Of a stretch of 28,290 nt of DNA, positions 1-10,543 are shown in pieces. The notes beneath the pieces were generated by a model that was not told the origin of the DNA, did no database searches, and saw nothing but the letters and a program-made list of their open reading frames with translations. Made by a program: the position numbers and the translations under genes. Numbering within the stretch: the stretch's first letter is position 1; each line of letters begins with the position of its first letter. Location: positions 1 through 28,290 of the forward strand of contig JBBHKE010003113.1 in assembly GCA_037447655.1 (NCBI GenBank), written 5' to 3'. Source of the DNA: Zygnema cylindricum. Taxonomy: Eukaryota; Streptophyta; Zygnematophyceae; Zygnematales; Zygnemataceae.

Positions 1-1
1 A

Positions 2-3000
2 TGGATAATGGATACAGGAGCGTCAGCCTACATGTGTTAGAACAAGGCCATCTTCAAAAATTTGAAAGCAACGCTGGAGAAAAATATTTATTATGCTTGT
101 GGAATAAGTGTCGAGACTCGTGCTATGGGTGATGTGTCTTTGCTAGTTGATGTAGAAGGAGAAGCAATTGAAAGGACTCTTCACAATGTCTTATTTGTGC
201 CCGACTTTAAAAAAAATATGTTTTCTACGTCGTTAGTAGAGAGTAAAGGCTTTGAGGTTAACTTGAAAAATGGTGGGCAGGTTGTTACCAAAAATGGCAA
301 GGTTGCGGCTACAGGTAATAGAGATAGTAGCAAGATGTATCGCATGGATATGGCTAATACAAAGGAGAATGATGTTCTGTACTTCGGTGTTTTGCACTCA
401 GATGAGTTGTGGCATAAAAGATTAGGCCATGTAAACTATGATAGTTTGAGGAAAATGGTCCTTGCTTAAAAAATAAAGTGTGTATCAATCACTGATCAGC
501 TGGTTAAAACGTGTGAGGGCTGCGCTTTAGGCAAAATCCACAGATTGCTATTTCCTAAAGAGTCTGATCACCGGTCAACGAAACTCTTACAACAAATTTA
601 TTCGGATATTTTTGGTCCTTCGAAGGTTCCATCTGCCGGGGGGATGAAATATATGGTCACCTTTACAGATGATTTCTCAAGGTTTATAAAAGTTTACTTC
701 ATGAAGGAGAAGAGTAAAATGTATGGTGACTTCAAACACTATAAAGCTTGGGTTGAAAAACTTCATAATTCACCTATTTTGCAGCTCAGATCGGACAATG
801 GTGGTGAATATACATCGAAATAATTTCAATCATTTTTACTTGAAAAAGGTATTAGTCATCTATTAACTGTTCCATATTCACCGAAACAAAATGGGGTGTC
901 AGAAAGACTAAATAGAACTCTTACGGAGAGCTCTAGGTCAATGATCGTAGATAAAAATGTGGATCCGAAACTTTGGGCTGATGCTCTAAATTGTGCAATG
1001 TATATTATGAATAGGATAGGATCCAGATCGGTAGACACTACTCCTTACGAGATTTGGACACGCGCAAACCAGATGTTAGCCATTACAAAGTCTTTGGTAG
1101 TCAATGCTTTATCTTGGATACGTCTACAGATAGATGGAAATTGGAACCGAAGGGATTACCGTGTATTTTGTTAGCATATGACGATCACTCAAAAGTTTTA
1201 GAGTCTTTGTGTTTGAGAGGCAGAAAATAATTGTAGCAAGGAACATCATTGTTAAATATGAACTAGACTCCATATATTTATTTCAAATGATAGAGCAACA
1301 AAAGCAACAAAAGGTACAAGAGTATGTCATTTTGGATCGCATGCAAGAAATTGTCCTGTAGATTCAACCTTCTCCGGTGGTGACTCGGGAGTCAGACTCT
1401 CTCCAAGTTCCTCAACAACTTCAGGTGCAACCAGACCAACAACGGTCAATACACACAAATCGCAACCTGCGCAATCAGCGCAATGCGCGGCATCCGAGGA
1501 TCCGAGCCTCATAATTTCGGGGGGAAGAAGATCCAGTAGCTGCCTGCAAGCAAGTTCTCACTTTGCCTACTAGGCAGCCTCAAGGGAGCCTTTGACCATT
1601 CAGGAGGCCTTCTCATCACTAGAATGGAATCACTGGATCGAGGTAGCAAACGACGAAATAAAGTCCATCATGGAGGCTCAAACATGGGAGCTTGTAGACC
1701 TTCCTACGGACCGAAAAGCGACTGGCAGCAAATGGGTATTCAAGATGAAGTTAAATCGCGATAACACCATTGAACGTTAGAAGGCCAGATTTGTGGCAAA
1801 GGGGTATAATCAAAAAGAATGAATTGATTTTGAAGAAACATTTTCTCCGTTTGTATGTTTTCTGACAATTAGGATTTTGTTGTCCCTAACTGCTATAGAA
1901 GATATGGAAATACATTAGATGGATCTAAAGACGGCATTTTTGCATAGGTAACTAGAAGAGACCATTTACATGCAGCAACCTGAAAAGTATGCAGAACTAG
2001 GAAAAGAGCACTTAGTATGCAAGTAACTAAATCTTTGTACGGCCTAAAACACGCCCCTAGACAGTGGAATCTGAAACTTGATGAATTCCAGACTAGCCGA
2101 GGATTTCAAAGGATAAGTTCTGATCAGTGTGTCTACGTTCTAAAGGGTGAAAATAAAATAGTGTATATAGCGGTGTATGTGAATGATTTTCTATTAATTA
2201 GCAAATCAATGGCTGTTATTTAAAAATCAAAACTACTCTACACTTAAGGTTCGAGATGAAAGACCTCGGTGAGGCAAAATATATTTTTGGGTATCCAGGT
2301 AGAGAGGGAGAGAAATAAGAAAGTAATAAAATTGACTGAAAAGAAGGCTATTGGAAACATGTTAGATAAGTACGAAATGCGGGGGGCAAAAGAATGTCTA
2401 ACTCCAATAGAGTTTTAACAAAAATTAGAGGGAGAAAAGACAGAACCAAGTCTCATTGTTAGCGAGTATTAAGAATCAAGGGAGAATGATTCTATGACAG
2501 AAATACCTTACAGACAGATAGTAGGAAGCTTAATATATTTCATGAATTATACCCGTCCTGACATTGTTGGAGCAGTCGGGGTACTGAGCAGGAGTCTACA
2601 GAATTGGAGAAAATCTGACATTGATGCATTAAGGAGAGTCTTAAGATATTTGGCAAGAACTAAAGACCTCAAACTCACACTAGGCGGTGGAGAAGTACAA
2701 CTGCAAACATGGAGTGATGCAAGTTATGGCAACATGCCAAGCTGGAAATCCACCACGGGATTCGTTTTACAAATTGGGAACGGTACTTGTTGCTGAAGCA
2801 GCAAACTTGAAAAGGTGACACCACAGTTGACAGTGGAGTCAGAATATATGGCAACAAGCTCCGCCCTCAAAGAACTCTTATGGGTAAAATCCATGTTACA
2901 AGAACTAGGATACATGCAGGTTGGTTCACAGGTGATCTGGTGTGATAACCAGGCTGCCATTGCCATTGCTTCTAACCCAAGTCATCACTTCAAAAGAAAG

Positions 3001-3162
3001 CACATGGATGTAAGATTACACTTTGTAAGAGAAAACGTTTTCTCAAGAGTGATTAAATTATGCTATTTGCCAGATGCAAAAATGATTGCTCATATGCTTA
3101 CTAAAGCTTTTCATGCTCCTAAGCTGAGCTATTGTAGGAACACAGTGGGATTAAGTGAATAG
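2..3162 (+). pseudogene. Copia pol fragment: protease, integrase, RT, RNase H (family 1, copy 1)
   Basis: Decayed polyprotein in several frames. Visible in order: protease active site D-T-G at 11-19 in the context WIMDTGASAYM; a GAG-pre-integrase motif LWHKRLGHVNYDSL around 409-447; integrase catalytic residues D (604-606, SDIFG), D (794-796, RSDNGGEY) and E (902-904, VSERLNRT); RT from about 1720 (GSKWVFK), the MDLKTAFLH motif near 1920, and the polymerase box YVND at 2176-2187, where the usual second residue pair DD is N-D; RNase H with WSDASYG (about 2710), VESEYM and WCDNQAA (about 2940). The frame ends with GLSE and a stop at 3160-3162. In-frame stops occur at about 41, 467, 821, 1570, 1778 and 2023, among others. 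The intact relative on the minus strand (19155-23350) gives the expected frame. It cannot make a working polyprotein. Confidence 0.92.
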
Positions 3163-3322
3163 TTTAATTGCTGCACTACTATACTGCCACGCTGCAATAA
3201 GTCCACCATTGAGATGTAGTGGGACTGGGTGACTTGCTAATTGCTATATTGCTATGTTGCGATGCTCCGCTAGTTTGTTATCGCATCTGCGCCAGTATAT
3301 TGAGCCTAAAGCTTTAAGGGAG
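3163..3322 (+). other. 3' untranslated region and polypurine tract of copia copy 1
   Basis: About 150 bases lie between the RNase H stop codon and the LTR. They are built partly from short GCTATATTGCTATGTTGCGATGC-type imperfect repeats. The tract CTTTAAGGGAG (3312-3322) directly abuts the LTR start TGTTGT and is the plus-strand primer tract. The same tract in the younger copy reads TTTAGGGGAG. Confidence 0.8.
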
Positions 3323-4105
3323 TGTTGTTTTTGGAATGCTTTCAGTCTCAGCAAATTAGTAGGATGGCAGAAAGGTAGTAATTTGTAGCGTAAGTTTCAT
3401 ACAGATATGCGTCGTCACTTGAGTGCAGTACAGGACAACGCACCTGCTATGCAAACAGAGCAGCGCAGCAACGCAACTGCTATGCAGAGAGAGGAGTGCA
3501 ACAGCGAAGCTGTGACACAGACAGGACAAACGCAGCTGCAGTTACTTTGGATATGATCCGTACAAACAACACAACTGCTGATATATTGGATATGATTCAG
3601 TACGGACACTGCAGCTGCGTTTGATATGAATCAGGTCAACGGACCTCAACTTAGTGGGTAGCTCAGTGGTAGCATAGTGGTAGCTCAGTGATAGCTTATA
3701 GTTAGCTCAGTGGTAGCTTGATAGATAAGTATTAGCCTGGTAGATTGATGTACCTCTCAGGTACACTGGTATTGCCACTACAACACAAGTATAAGACTCA
3801 TGACCCATAACACATCTACAATCCAGTCTTTCAAGTAGTAAAACTGAAGACAATTTTTGCGAAACTTGTGAGTATTATATCTTGAGTGTTGTTAGGTCAA
3901 TTGTGCTGAAACTTTAGGAGTTGTCAATGTTTATGCTACTCTTTATTCTGATAGAGTATTGTGAGGTTTTTGATGCTTGTGTAAGAATTAGTGAGCACTT
4001 GAAAAAAACTGTTTGGTAGGATTCTTGATTGCTTCTAATAGTGTATCATATCTTCTTCTATACTAGTGCAATTCCTCCACCTGCAACGGTAGTCGTCGAA
4101 CAACA
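3323..4105 (+). repeat. 3' LTR of copia family 1, copy 1 (783 bp)
   Basis: The LTR starts TGTTGTTTTTGGAATGC after the polypurine tract and ends GAACAACA, giving 6-bp inverted ends TGTTGT/ACAACA. It aligns with the two LTRs of the minus-strand copy at 18157-18986 and 23292-24129. Its last 60 bases correspond to the first codons of gag in those copies, but the start codon here is ATA instead of ATG. A TATAAGACT stretch near 3791 is also present in the other LTRs and is a candidate TATA element. Confidence 0.88.
3652..3725 (+). repeat. Short tandem repeat TAGCTCAGTGGTAGC inside the LTR
   Basis: Three to four imperfect copies of a roughly 15-base unit (GTAGCTCAGTGGTAGC, with spacers CATAGTG and TTATAG) stand side by side. 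The unit matches the A-box / D-arm consensus of tRNA genes (TRGCNNAGYNGG). The related minus-strand LTRs do not show this array, so it is a local expansion or a lineage difference. No complete tRNA (acceptor stem, anticodon, T arm) is present. Confidence 0.6.
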
Positions 4106-4635
4106 AGATATTTGTAACAAACGATGTTTATTGTTGCGGTAACTAAAAAAGGTAAAATAAACTCTGAACTATGTTTTTAACACAAGTTTGTGTTTGCGCT
4201 AATATCAATAGTGGTAAAAAACTCTTTATATTGTTTACGCTCACAAAAGTAGTTAAAATAACTCTAAACCATGTTTCTAACACAAATTTGAGTTTGCGAC
4301 AGCAAAGATATTTGTAACAAAGAATGTCTATTGTTCGCGGTAAGAAAAAGAGGTAATATAAACTCCAAACCAGGTTTATAACACAAGTTTGTGTTTGCGC
4401 TAACAACAATAGTGGTAACAAACACTTTATATTGTTAACGCTCACAAAAATAGTTAAAAATCCCCTAAACTATGTTTCTATCACAATTTGAGTTTGCGCT
4501 AACAAAGAGATTTGTACCAAACAATGTTTATTGTTCGCGGTCACAAAAAGAGGTAAAATAAACTCCAAACCATGTTTATAACACAAGTTTGTGTTTGTGC
4601 TTACAACAAAAGTGGTAAAAAATACTTTATATTGT
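4106..4635 (+). repeat. Dimeric ~200-bp satellite, segment 1
   Basis: About 2.6 copies of a 200-bp unit: the landmark AGATATTTG (or a variant) starts at 4106, 4306 and 4506. Each unit has two related monomers of about 100 bp. One contains GATATTTGTAACAAACAACG and CATGTTTATAACACAAGTTTG. The other contains CAATAGTGGTAACAAACAC and CATGTTTCTAACACAAATTTG. Both end in a shared GTTTGCGCTAACAA. The array is cut at TATATTGT by the gypsy element and resumes at 14131. Confidence 0.95.
4632..4635. repeat. Left target-site duplication TTGT of the gypsy element
   Basis: The satellite consensus TATATTGTTAACGC is split here: the left flank ends TATATTGT and the right flank begins TTGTTAAC at 14131. Removing the insert and one TTGT restores the satellite consensus, which supports a 4-bp duplication (4632-4635 and 14131-14134). 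Confidence 0.7.
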
Positions 4636-6385
4636 TGTCATGCCGCATCTTGTCGGCCATTATATTTGTTTGTATTTAGGTGTTAGGAAGGGCAGCCGCC
4701 ACACTAATTTATATTTGGGTGTTATTTGGGTTTTGCATGACCATATATACCCATATTTTGTGTTTGCGTCAACCGTACAATTTTCACGTCGTCGTACGCG
4801 TAAACTGTACGTTTTCGTTTTTGGCCGTAATATGGGCCAATGACAAATTTACCCTACAACTTAGAATTCCTGGATTTTTTGCCAAAGGCGACTTTGACCG
4901 TACGACATACATTCTCATGGGATTTTCGTTGACGGTAAATTCGATTTTTCGCGTCAACCGTACGACTTATTTTGTCCAAAATTCTCGCGATCCTTAAGTG
5001 GACCGTACTTCTGGTCCTATTGTACAAGCTTTCATTCCCATAAATCTCGGATGACGACAATTTGAATCATTTAACGCGAGGGAGCATCTCGGTCGACGAG
5101 GCCGAATATACAATTTTTGTTACATCACATCTGGATCGTCGATGCAAATGACATAAAAATTGGATGTCAATTATGACGAAGCGACGTCATTGGACCATTT
5201 GAAGTCGTGATCCATTTGGAGGCTTATGCATTCACATGTAGATGGGAAGGGTTTTACTCTGTAGGTTATAGATTTTGTAACGTAGGGCATAGGATTTCGG
5301 CCTCCTACTGGCTGAATCCAAACTAGACGTAAATACTTACATAGCACGCTGTACTCTTATTGGCCTGTTTTTGCTAGGCGTAGTTTTTGTTACTTAGTTC
5401 ATTTTAGATCATTTCCTGCACACAATTTTCAAGTGCATGAATTATTTATTTTCGGTATTGAGGATTTTCTACAGCCATCTTTTGATTTGTAAAATTGTCC
5501 GGACAGCTTAGAGGCAATTTTCTGCCTTTGCGTGAAGTGTCTAGTTTTCCATTACATTATCAATATCTTATAAAGCGTTACATATTAATCTATATTGCTT
5601 CGGCCAAGACGTAAACGGTTTCCCTTTACTTTTCTTGTCTTTTTTAGTGGATTTCGACCGCGTTCTCACGACACAAACTTCTTTTCCCAGTTGAGGCTGA
5701 GCTTTAATTACTGTGGAAATTGCATGTTGGGATTATTGATTTGTTGTTTTATTTCTTATGATTGTGTATTTATTTCTATTTAGCTTATGCGCATCTTTTG
5801 AGTGTGGCTATCTCAAACCTCATAAGTGTCGGGCATATTGTCATTTTTAGTGTGTTTGTATTTCTCGGTTGCTTATGCTTTGATTTTTTTTATTTATAAA
5901 TAAATACAAATTATTCTTGATAAGATAACTCCTGCAAGGACTATAAATAGACCGTGGGGCCTATTGGTCATCCATCGGCTTAATATTCCTGCATTTCAAA
6001 ATTGTCGTGTCTTTTCTTTTCTCGCTTGTTTGTTTTATTTCAATTTTGTTTTTCTTTTTATTTAAAAAAATAAAAAAACAAAAAATATTTTAAAAAAATC
6101 AAAAATATATATTTATAGATACATTTCTACAAAAATCTATAACTAGCTTTACATTTATAATTACCATTTGCTTGTTGGTTGACGTTTTTTTATCTTATTG
6201 GCCAATTTATACTACACTAATTTAAGTATTTGGTTTTTTTTTCCTCAGTTGTTTTTGTTATATATAAATGACATCGTTTTCTCACATTGAGGTATACTTC
6301 AATAAAAAGTAGAGTTAGTGGAGCGGATCCGTTCTTGGGAGCTTTGCAAAACTTCGGTTGTAGCAAACAACCGCGGTTCACCCTT
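4636..6385 (+). repeat. Probable 5' LTR region of the gypsy element (end uncertain)
   Basis: This non-coding stretch begins TGTCATGCC at the satellite junction. It holds a repeated CCGTAC motif (4773, 4898, 4958, 5003), a TATA box at 5942, and a very A/T-rich segment at about 6040-6115. Its last 200 bases resemble, weakly and by eye, the final 180 bases of the element (for example TTTTCTCACATTGAGGTATACTTCA-like and AGTGGAGCGG-like stretches in both). This suggests an LTR end near 6340-6390. I see no convincing primer-binding site after it. I see no protein-coding signal in it. Confidence 0.4.
5942..5949 (+). promoter_or_regulatory. Candidate TATA box of the gypsy element (TATAAATA)
   Basis: CTATAAATAGACC is a textbook plant TATA box. 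It lies about 1.3 kb into the non-coding 5' part and about 1.1 kb before recognisable gag coding sequence, where an LTR promoter is expected. Transcription would start about 25-35 bases downstream, near 5975-5985. Assigned by motif only. Confidence 0.5.
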
Positions 6386-7039
6386 GGCAATCACCAGATT
6401 GCTAAGAGTGTTATGTAAGTATCACGATGGCTTGCTGGTACAGGCAAGTGCTAAGGTAGTTGGTTGATCGTATAAAGGGATCGTGTTTGGAGTGGATTAG
6501 TGTTAATCCACTTGTATTGAGCATTGCATTTGTCCAACTTTCCATGCTTGCTATCTGGCCGTGAGTAGCCTTGGCTGAGTTTGCTCTGCCCGGTGTGGGA
6601 TTTTTTCCATAGATCTTGCCGTTGGAGGCATTAGTAAGCTCTTTTGTGGATTGTGGCGCTTTAGATCTGCACTTGGGAGTGCTTGGATCGTAAAATATTT
6701 GCCTTTATAGATGTGGCCCTTCGGCCTTGTCCCCTTGTTTGCATGGTAGAAGGTTTTGGTAATACGGCTTCCTAATAGATCTAGCTATCAGGCCCTATTA
6801 GAGATTGATTGGCTAATTGGACAAGAGAGTGGTGTGGCCTAGCATTTGAAGCATGTCAAATGGATCGATTTTGTAATCTGGTCATCACTTGGTGTTATCA
6901 TTTTTTATGCCCAACGATTAGGATAATCTCAATTATCCTGTCGGACCACTCGATCGTCGGCCCCGTTTAGGCCCACGGAATCCGGACCATCAGATTTTTC
7001 TAGTTTTTTGGATTATCCTTTCCTAAATATCTTCGGTCA
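6386..7039 (+). other. Gypsy leader between LTR region and gag, no gene seen
   Basis: About 650 bases with no open frame of note on the + strand and no RNA gene that I recognise. It would be the untranslated leader of the gypsy transcript or the decayed start of gag. It contains several ATGs that are soon followed by stops. Confidence 0.4.
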
Positions 7040-8610
7040 AATTTCCCCTTCGGTTTGATCCACTCTCACCTCAGTATCTTCCTCATCATCAGTCTCCTCC
7101 ACATTTTTCGTAGAGGAATCTGACCACGATTCCCTTGACGGGACGGATTCCAATTCATTATCTTTTTGGTTTTCGCAAATTACCAATCCAGGTTTATCCC
7201 CAAGCATTCCATTATTGGAAATGGCTTCCACATTGGAGGGAGGGGGACGCCTTCATTTCTGTTTTTTAGGAATGAAGGACACCATGACTTTATCGCATTT
7301 TTGAATGCTATTCGATACCGAAATGCGTGATCTTGCATTTCGGTACCAAGATCGGTTTGACCTACGGGTTGCTTTCTCTCTTTTAGGTCGTTACCTTCGC
7401 GGTTCAACCCTTACTCTTTATTCCCGCAAGTTTGATTCCGTACTTGCGATGACGGAGTTTTCTCCAGCGTTCGGTGGGAGTCTGACAACCAGAAATTCTT
7501 TATCAACCGGCTATCCCGGAAGTCCTTGATCTCAACGGTGATGTTATTACAGCAGCAGTTGCGGAAATACCGCAACAGTTTGCTATAGCCGCACGTGCTA
7601 GAATCCGAGCACGAGCAGCGATGACGATTTCTATACGGGATCCGCTCTCTATCTTGTTTGATATGTTGCAGGCGGAATACCGTATGCAAAACCTTGACCT
7701 AGTTCGTGAGTTAATGAACTTCGAACTGAAGTCAGAAGAGACCGCCCCTGCCATGTCTGCTCGTATGGAAGCTCTTCGTGAAGCATTGCCAGACTTAATG
7801 TATCATGTTAAAGTTATCTAGAAATTTGTAGGACAGTTTCCAAGTCATTCTAAGAAATTTGTTCAAAGTCACCTGACTCAAACGTACGGCTTGAAGTTCA
7901 TTTTCGATCAAGCCGCCCAACATGCCGTAGAATATGAAATGCAAAATTGTTTGTGGGAAGCCCATGACCGTCCTAAAGTGGTCCCAAAAGAACTGATTGT
8001 TCCACCATGGAACAATCCTCGTCTTTACAACCGGCCTCTTAAAGTCCCGGCTATGTGAACCCCACCTGTTGCTCTCGGAAACTGATTATGTTTTCGATGT
8101 AGGAAGACGGGGCATGATGCCCGAATATGGCCAAACAAAATCATAACTTGTACACATTGCAAGCAAACCGGACACTACGTCCAATGTTGTCATATAAAAA
8201 ACCCAGAATTTTCCTATCATAACTAAATTAAAAATGGTGGCATTCCCGCTCAATCTACAAAATCGGTTCAACCTGTTAAAGAGCTGGAGAAGGACACCAC
8301 TCCACCTAAGGTATCTCAAAGAGAGAGAGAGCGTTTAGAAATGCAAAAGCAAATGGCGGCTATGATGAAGGAACAATTCACAGCCTTCATGACTCAAATG
8401 AAGCCACAATTTACAAGGATGGCTCGCACTGTTGTACACATGCCCACGTTGGCAGGTCGAATCTTACGTGATTCCACCATCCAACAACCAGAGGCTACGT
8501 TCGACAAAGGTTCGACCGATCACAGCCGTGACGGTAAAACTCCTAACACGCGCATTCCTTTGTCATTCACGAAAGAACTTCCCCGAAACCGCTTAAGCCA
8601 TCGCGGCTAG
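7040..8610 (+). pseudogene. Gypsy gag (capsid and nucleocapsid), broken
   Basis: Coding character appears from a serine/acid-rich stretch (about 7060-7200). It continues through a helical capsid-like segment (7540-7980, e.g. DPLSILFDMLQAEYRMQNLD) and reaches two zinc knuckles at about 8085-8195. Knuckle 1 reads C-F-R-C-(K-T-G)-H with its last cysteine replaced by tryptophan. Knuckle 2, CTHCKQTGHYVQCC, is an intact CX2CX4HX4C. A basic, methionine/glutamine-rich tail follows to the stop at 8608-8610. The frame changes near 7310, 7500 and 7830, and stops occur at 7819-7821 and 8056-8058, so no single protein is made. The true start codon cannot be fixed. Gag would coat the genomic RNA, and the knuckles bind RNA. 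Confidence 0.75.
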
Positions 8611-8623
8611 AGCTCTCAACATA

Positions 8624-9435
8624 GTGGATAGAACTATACATGAGGCACACCGTGTAAAAGAACGCTTGTGCATTCTATCCACTATGATTTTCGACTCACC
8701 AAAAATCTCCTCTATCTTTTTTACCTCCGATAGCTTAGCTGCAGCTGCCGCGTTAGAAGCACTTCAGCTGCACAGAAATCTTGCTGCTATTCAGCCTATT
8801 TCCATAGAGGAGGGAAATCCCCTCGATCCTCACATCAATTTGTTGGATAAAGCGAAGGGTGCATTGTTGATCAATGGTATAGCCCCTTCCCTACCTCTCA
8901 TGGATACTCGTGCAAAGCTGGTGATATTGGGCTCTAGCTTTGCACTCAAGCTTTGTCTAACTTCGGAAAAGCTTCAGTCCACTTTTACTCGCTTGTTAAC
9001 ATCAGCGAGTACAACAGAGCTAGTCATAGGAATCACTAAGGAACCGCTCGTTTTTAGGTTCCAGAACGGAACCGCCACTGACTTTGCTGAGATCTCGGTT
9101 CACTTTCTGGTCACTAAATGTAGTGACTATAAATGCCTAGTGGGACAAACGTTATATTTCGTGTAGGGGGTGGAGTTGACATGCATGATCAAACATTTTT
9201 TTATAGGCCCACTAACTTCCTACAACGCAAAATCTGCATTGCGCTAATTTTTGCTAGGAAGCCTATGCATGTTATGGCAAATTCGGTCACATCCATATTT
9301 GCATTTTCAGGGAATTCCGTGGAGGCCGAAATATTTCATTCATTGTCAGCAAAAGAAATTTTGCCCGATAGTTCTGACTTACTAGAAATTTTCAGTGACC
9401 CATGTTTTCTTATAGATACGAGGGAATTTGACTGA
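8624..9435 (+). pseudogene. Gypsy aspartic protease region, broken
   Basis: The first open segment (8624-9166) contains GALLINGIAPSLPLMDTRAK near 8855-8915, followed by LVILGSSFALKL. This is the pepsin-like layout of a gypsy protease: a short beta strand, the catalytic D-T-G, then a hydrophobic ILG-type strand. The catalytic triplet reads D-T-R instead of D-T-G, so the site is damaged. The later YKCLVGQTL matches the LLG.D.L strand typical of these proteases. Near 9150 the frame shifts into a second segment (9133-9435) that continues with FRVGGGVDMHDQTFFYR. The region lies between gag and the methyltransferase domain, where protease belongs in gypsy elements. Confidence 0.7.
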
Positions 9436-9499
9436 ATCTACAACCAAACCTTGTCAATTCCACTTTCTCCGGTCTCTCCTTCAATCCCTGTCCTTACAG

Positions 9500-10543
9500 A
9501 CTCATTTGGTTTTCTTCCCATTAATTGGAATCCGGTCCAATTGAAACCTCATCCATATCAATTGGTGATTTTGAACCTTTTCGCTGGAATAGGCACTTCC
9601 CTCCTTGCATGTTTGTGGAATGGATTATAATCCGATTTTATTATTCGGTTGAGATTTATCCATTAGCACGGAAAGCACAATTACATCATTGTAATCTGTT
9701 ACATTCCCAAGACCTGCATTTACTACCAAAATCTGCATAGGAGCATATGCATACTGCCCTCGCACAAGACATTCGGATTGTGGGCAACCATCACTTACTA
9801 GAGATTGGTCTAATCGATCTAGTTTTTGGCGGATGGGAGTGCCAGGGAATGTCTCCGGCCAAGAAAGGTATCGGATTAGCCGATCCCCGCACCAAATTAT
9901 TTTTGAATTGGTTCGCATCTTGTATTATCTACAAACTTTAGATCAGCGTATGGGGTATATCTTAGAAAATATCGCAGCCTATAATGATCCAAGACCTATA
10001 GTCTTGGCTGATTATCAACGGATCGAACAATTAATTGGTCCGCCTCTTGTTATTGACGCGGCTCGCCATAGTTCACTAGCACACCGGGTTCGCTCCAAAT
10101 GGACGAACCTAATCGATATTGGTAGACTCCGTGAGGCCAATTTGTTAGTTCGTCCTCCTCCTATAGACATTCAGGCTGCCTTTATTCCTTTCCATAAAGT
10201 GCAGCCTTGCATTCAAAACGACTGTCCCCCTAATTTCAGTGTCAATGTCCTGGGTCAACCTCTCAAGGTGCTTCCTACCTTAGTTTCTTACCCAAATTCA
10301 CATGCATTATCTAATGACGGTCTTAGCATGTTCCAAAACATTCATACCACCGAGCTCGAAAAGCCTACCTCTGCGGAACGAGAACACCTCATGCATTTCA
10401 TTCCTAGCACTACAGCCGCTACTAGTCTTACTGAACGTCAAAGATGCACTTTATTAGGTTGTGTTATGGACCCTCAGTCTTTGTCTTTTGTTTTAGGTCT
10501 TGGGTTTGCAACTGGTCGCCACTCTCAAGCACATCCGTCTTAA
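9500..10543 (+). pseudogene. DNA (cytosine-5) methyltransferase domain, DNMT3-like, embedded in gypsy pol; broken
   Basis: A C5 methyltransferase fold of about 330 residues in canonical motif order, spread over three frames. Motif I (SAM binding) LNLFAGIGTSLLA has FAGIGT at 9580-9597. A motif II-like acidic strand, YYSVEIYPLARKAQLHH, lies at about 9640-9690. Motif III-like DIRIVGN is near 9769. Motif IV IDLVFGGWECQGMS has the catalytic cysteine at 9840-9842, with E where proline is usual. GLADPRTKLF follows. Motif VI ILENIAA has ENI at 9965-9973. Motif VIII LAHRVRSKWTNL is at about 10076-10111. A motif IX/X-like end has PTSAEREHLM, TAATSLTERQR and LLGCVMDPQ at 10360-10480. Spacing and the VIDA..SSLAHR.R..W.NL block resemble DNMT3. 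DRM-type enzymes have permuted motifs, which this lacks. Stops at 9627 and 9738 and shifts near 9625 and 9890 inactivate it. In the live element it would methylate cytosine in DNA, perhaps its own cDNA. Family call firm, subfamily inferred. Confidence 0.87.

Larger units (their letters stand above)
1..4105 (+). mobile_element. Ty1/copia retrotransposon, family 1, copy 1 (5' part outside window, decayed)
   Basis: The element enters the window inside the protease region and ends with a 3' LTR. Order on the + strand: protease, GAG-pre-integrase, integrase, reverse transcriptase, RNase H, short 3' UTR, polypurine tract, LTR. This is the Ty1/copia order, with integrase before RT. It is the same family as the element at 18157-24129: protein segments are near-identical residue for residue, and LTR ends match (TGTTGT...ACAACA). 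After the LTR, satellite DNA resumes at once with AGATATTTG, so the element was inserted into the satellite. The predicted 5-bp target duplication is AGATA (4106-4110), with its partner to the left of the window. Many stops and frameshifts mark it as an old copy. Confidence 0.93.

Noticed and set aside
3655-3725. Possible tRNA gene
   Set aside because: Only the D-arm-like sequence is repeated. No acceptor stem, anticodon loop or T-arm can be paired around it.
4143-4445. Minus-strand open frame of 100 codons in the satellite
   Set aside because: It repeats its own peptide every ~200 bases because the DNA does. There is no independent coding signal.
6890-6915. TTGGTGTTATCA as the gypsy primer-binding site
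   Set aside because: The match to TGGTATCAGAGC-type sites is poor and its position relative to an LTR end is not supported.
7037-7407. Minus-strand open frames, one rich in Glu/Asp
   Set aside because: They are antisense to the gypsy gag region. The acidic composition is the mirror of a Ser-rich + strand reading and matches no family that I know.
9833-10543. Free-standing host gene at the 236-codon open frame
   Set aside because: It lacks motif I and the catalytic loop, which are found just upstream in other frames of the same gypsy pol. It is the C-terminal two thirds of the methyltransferase domain.
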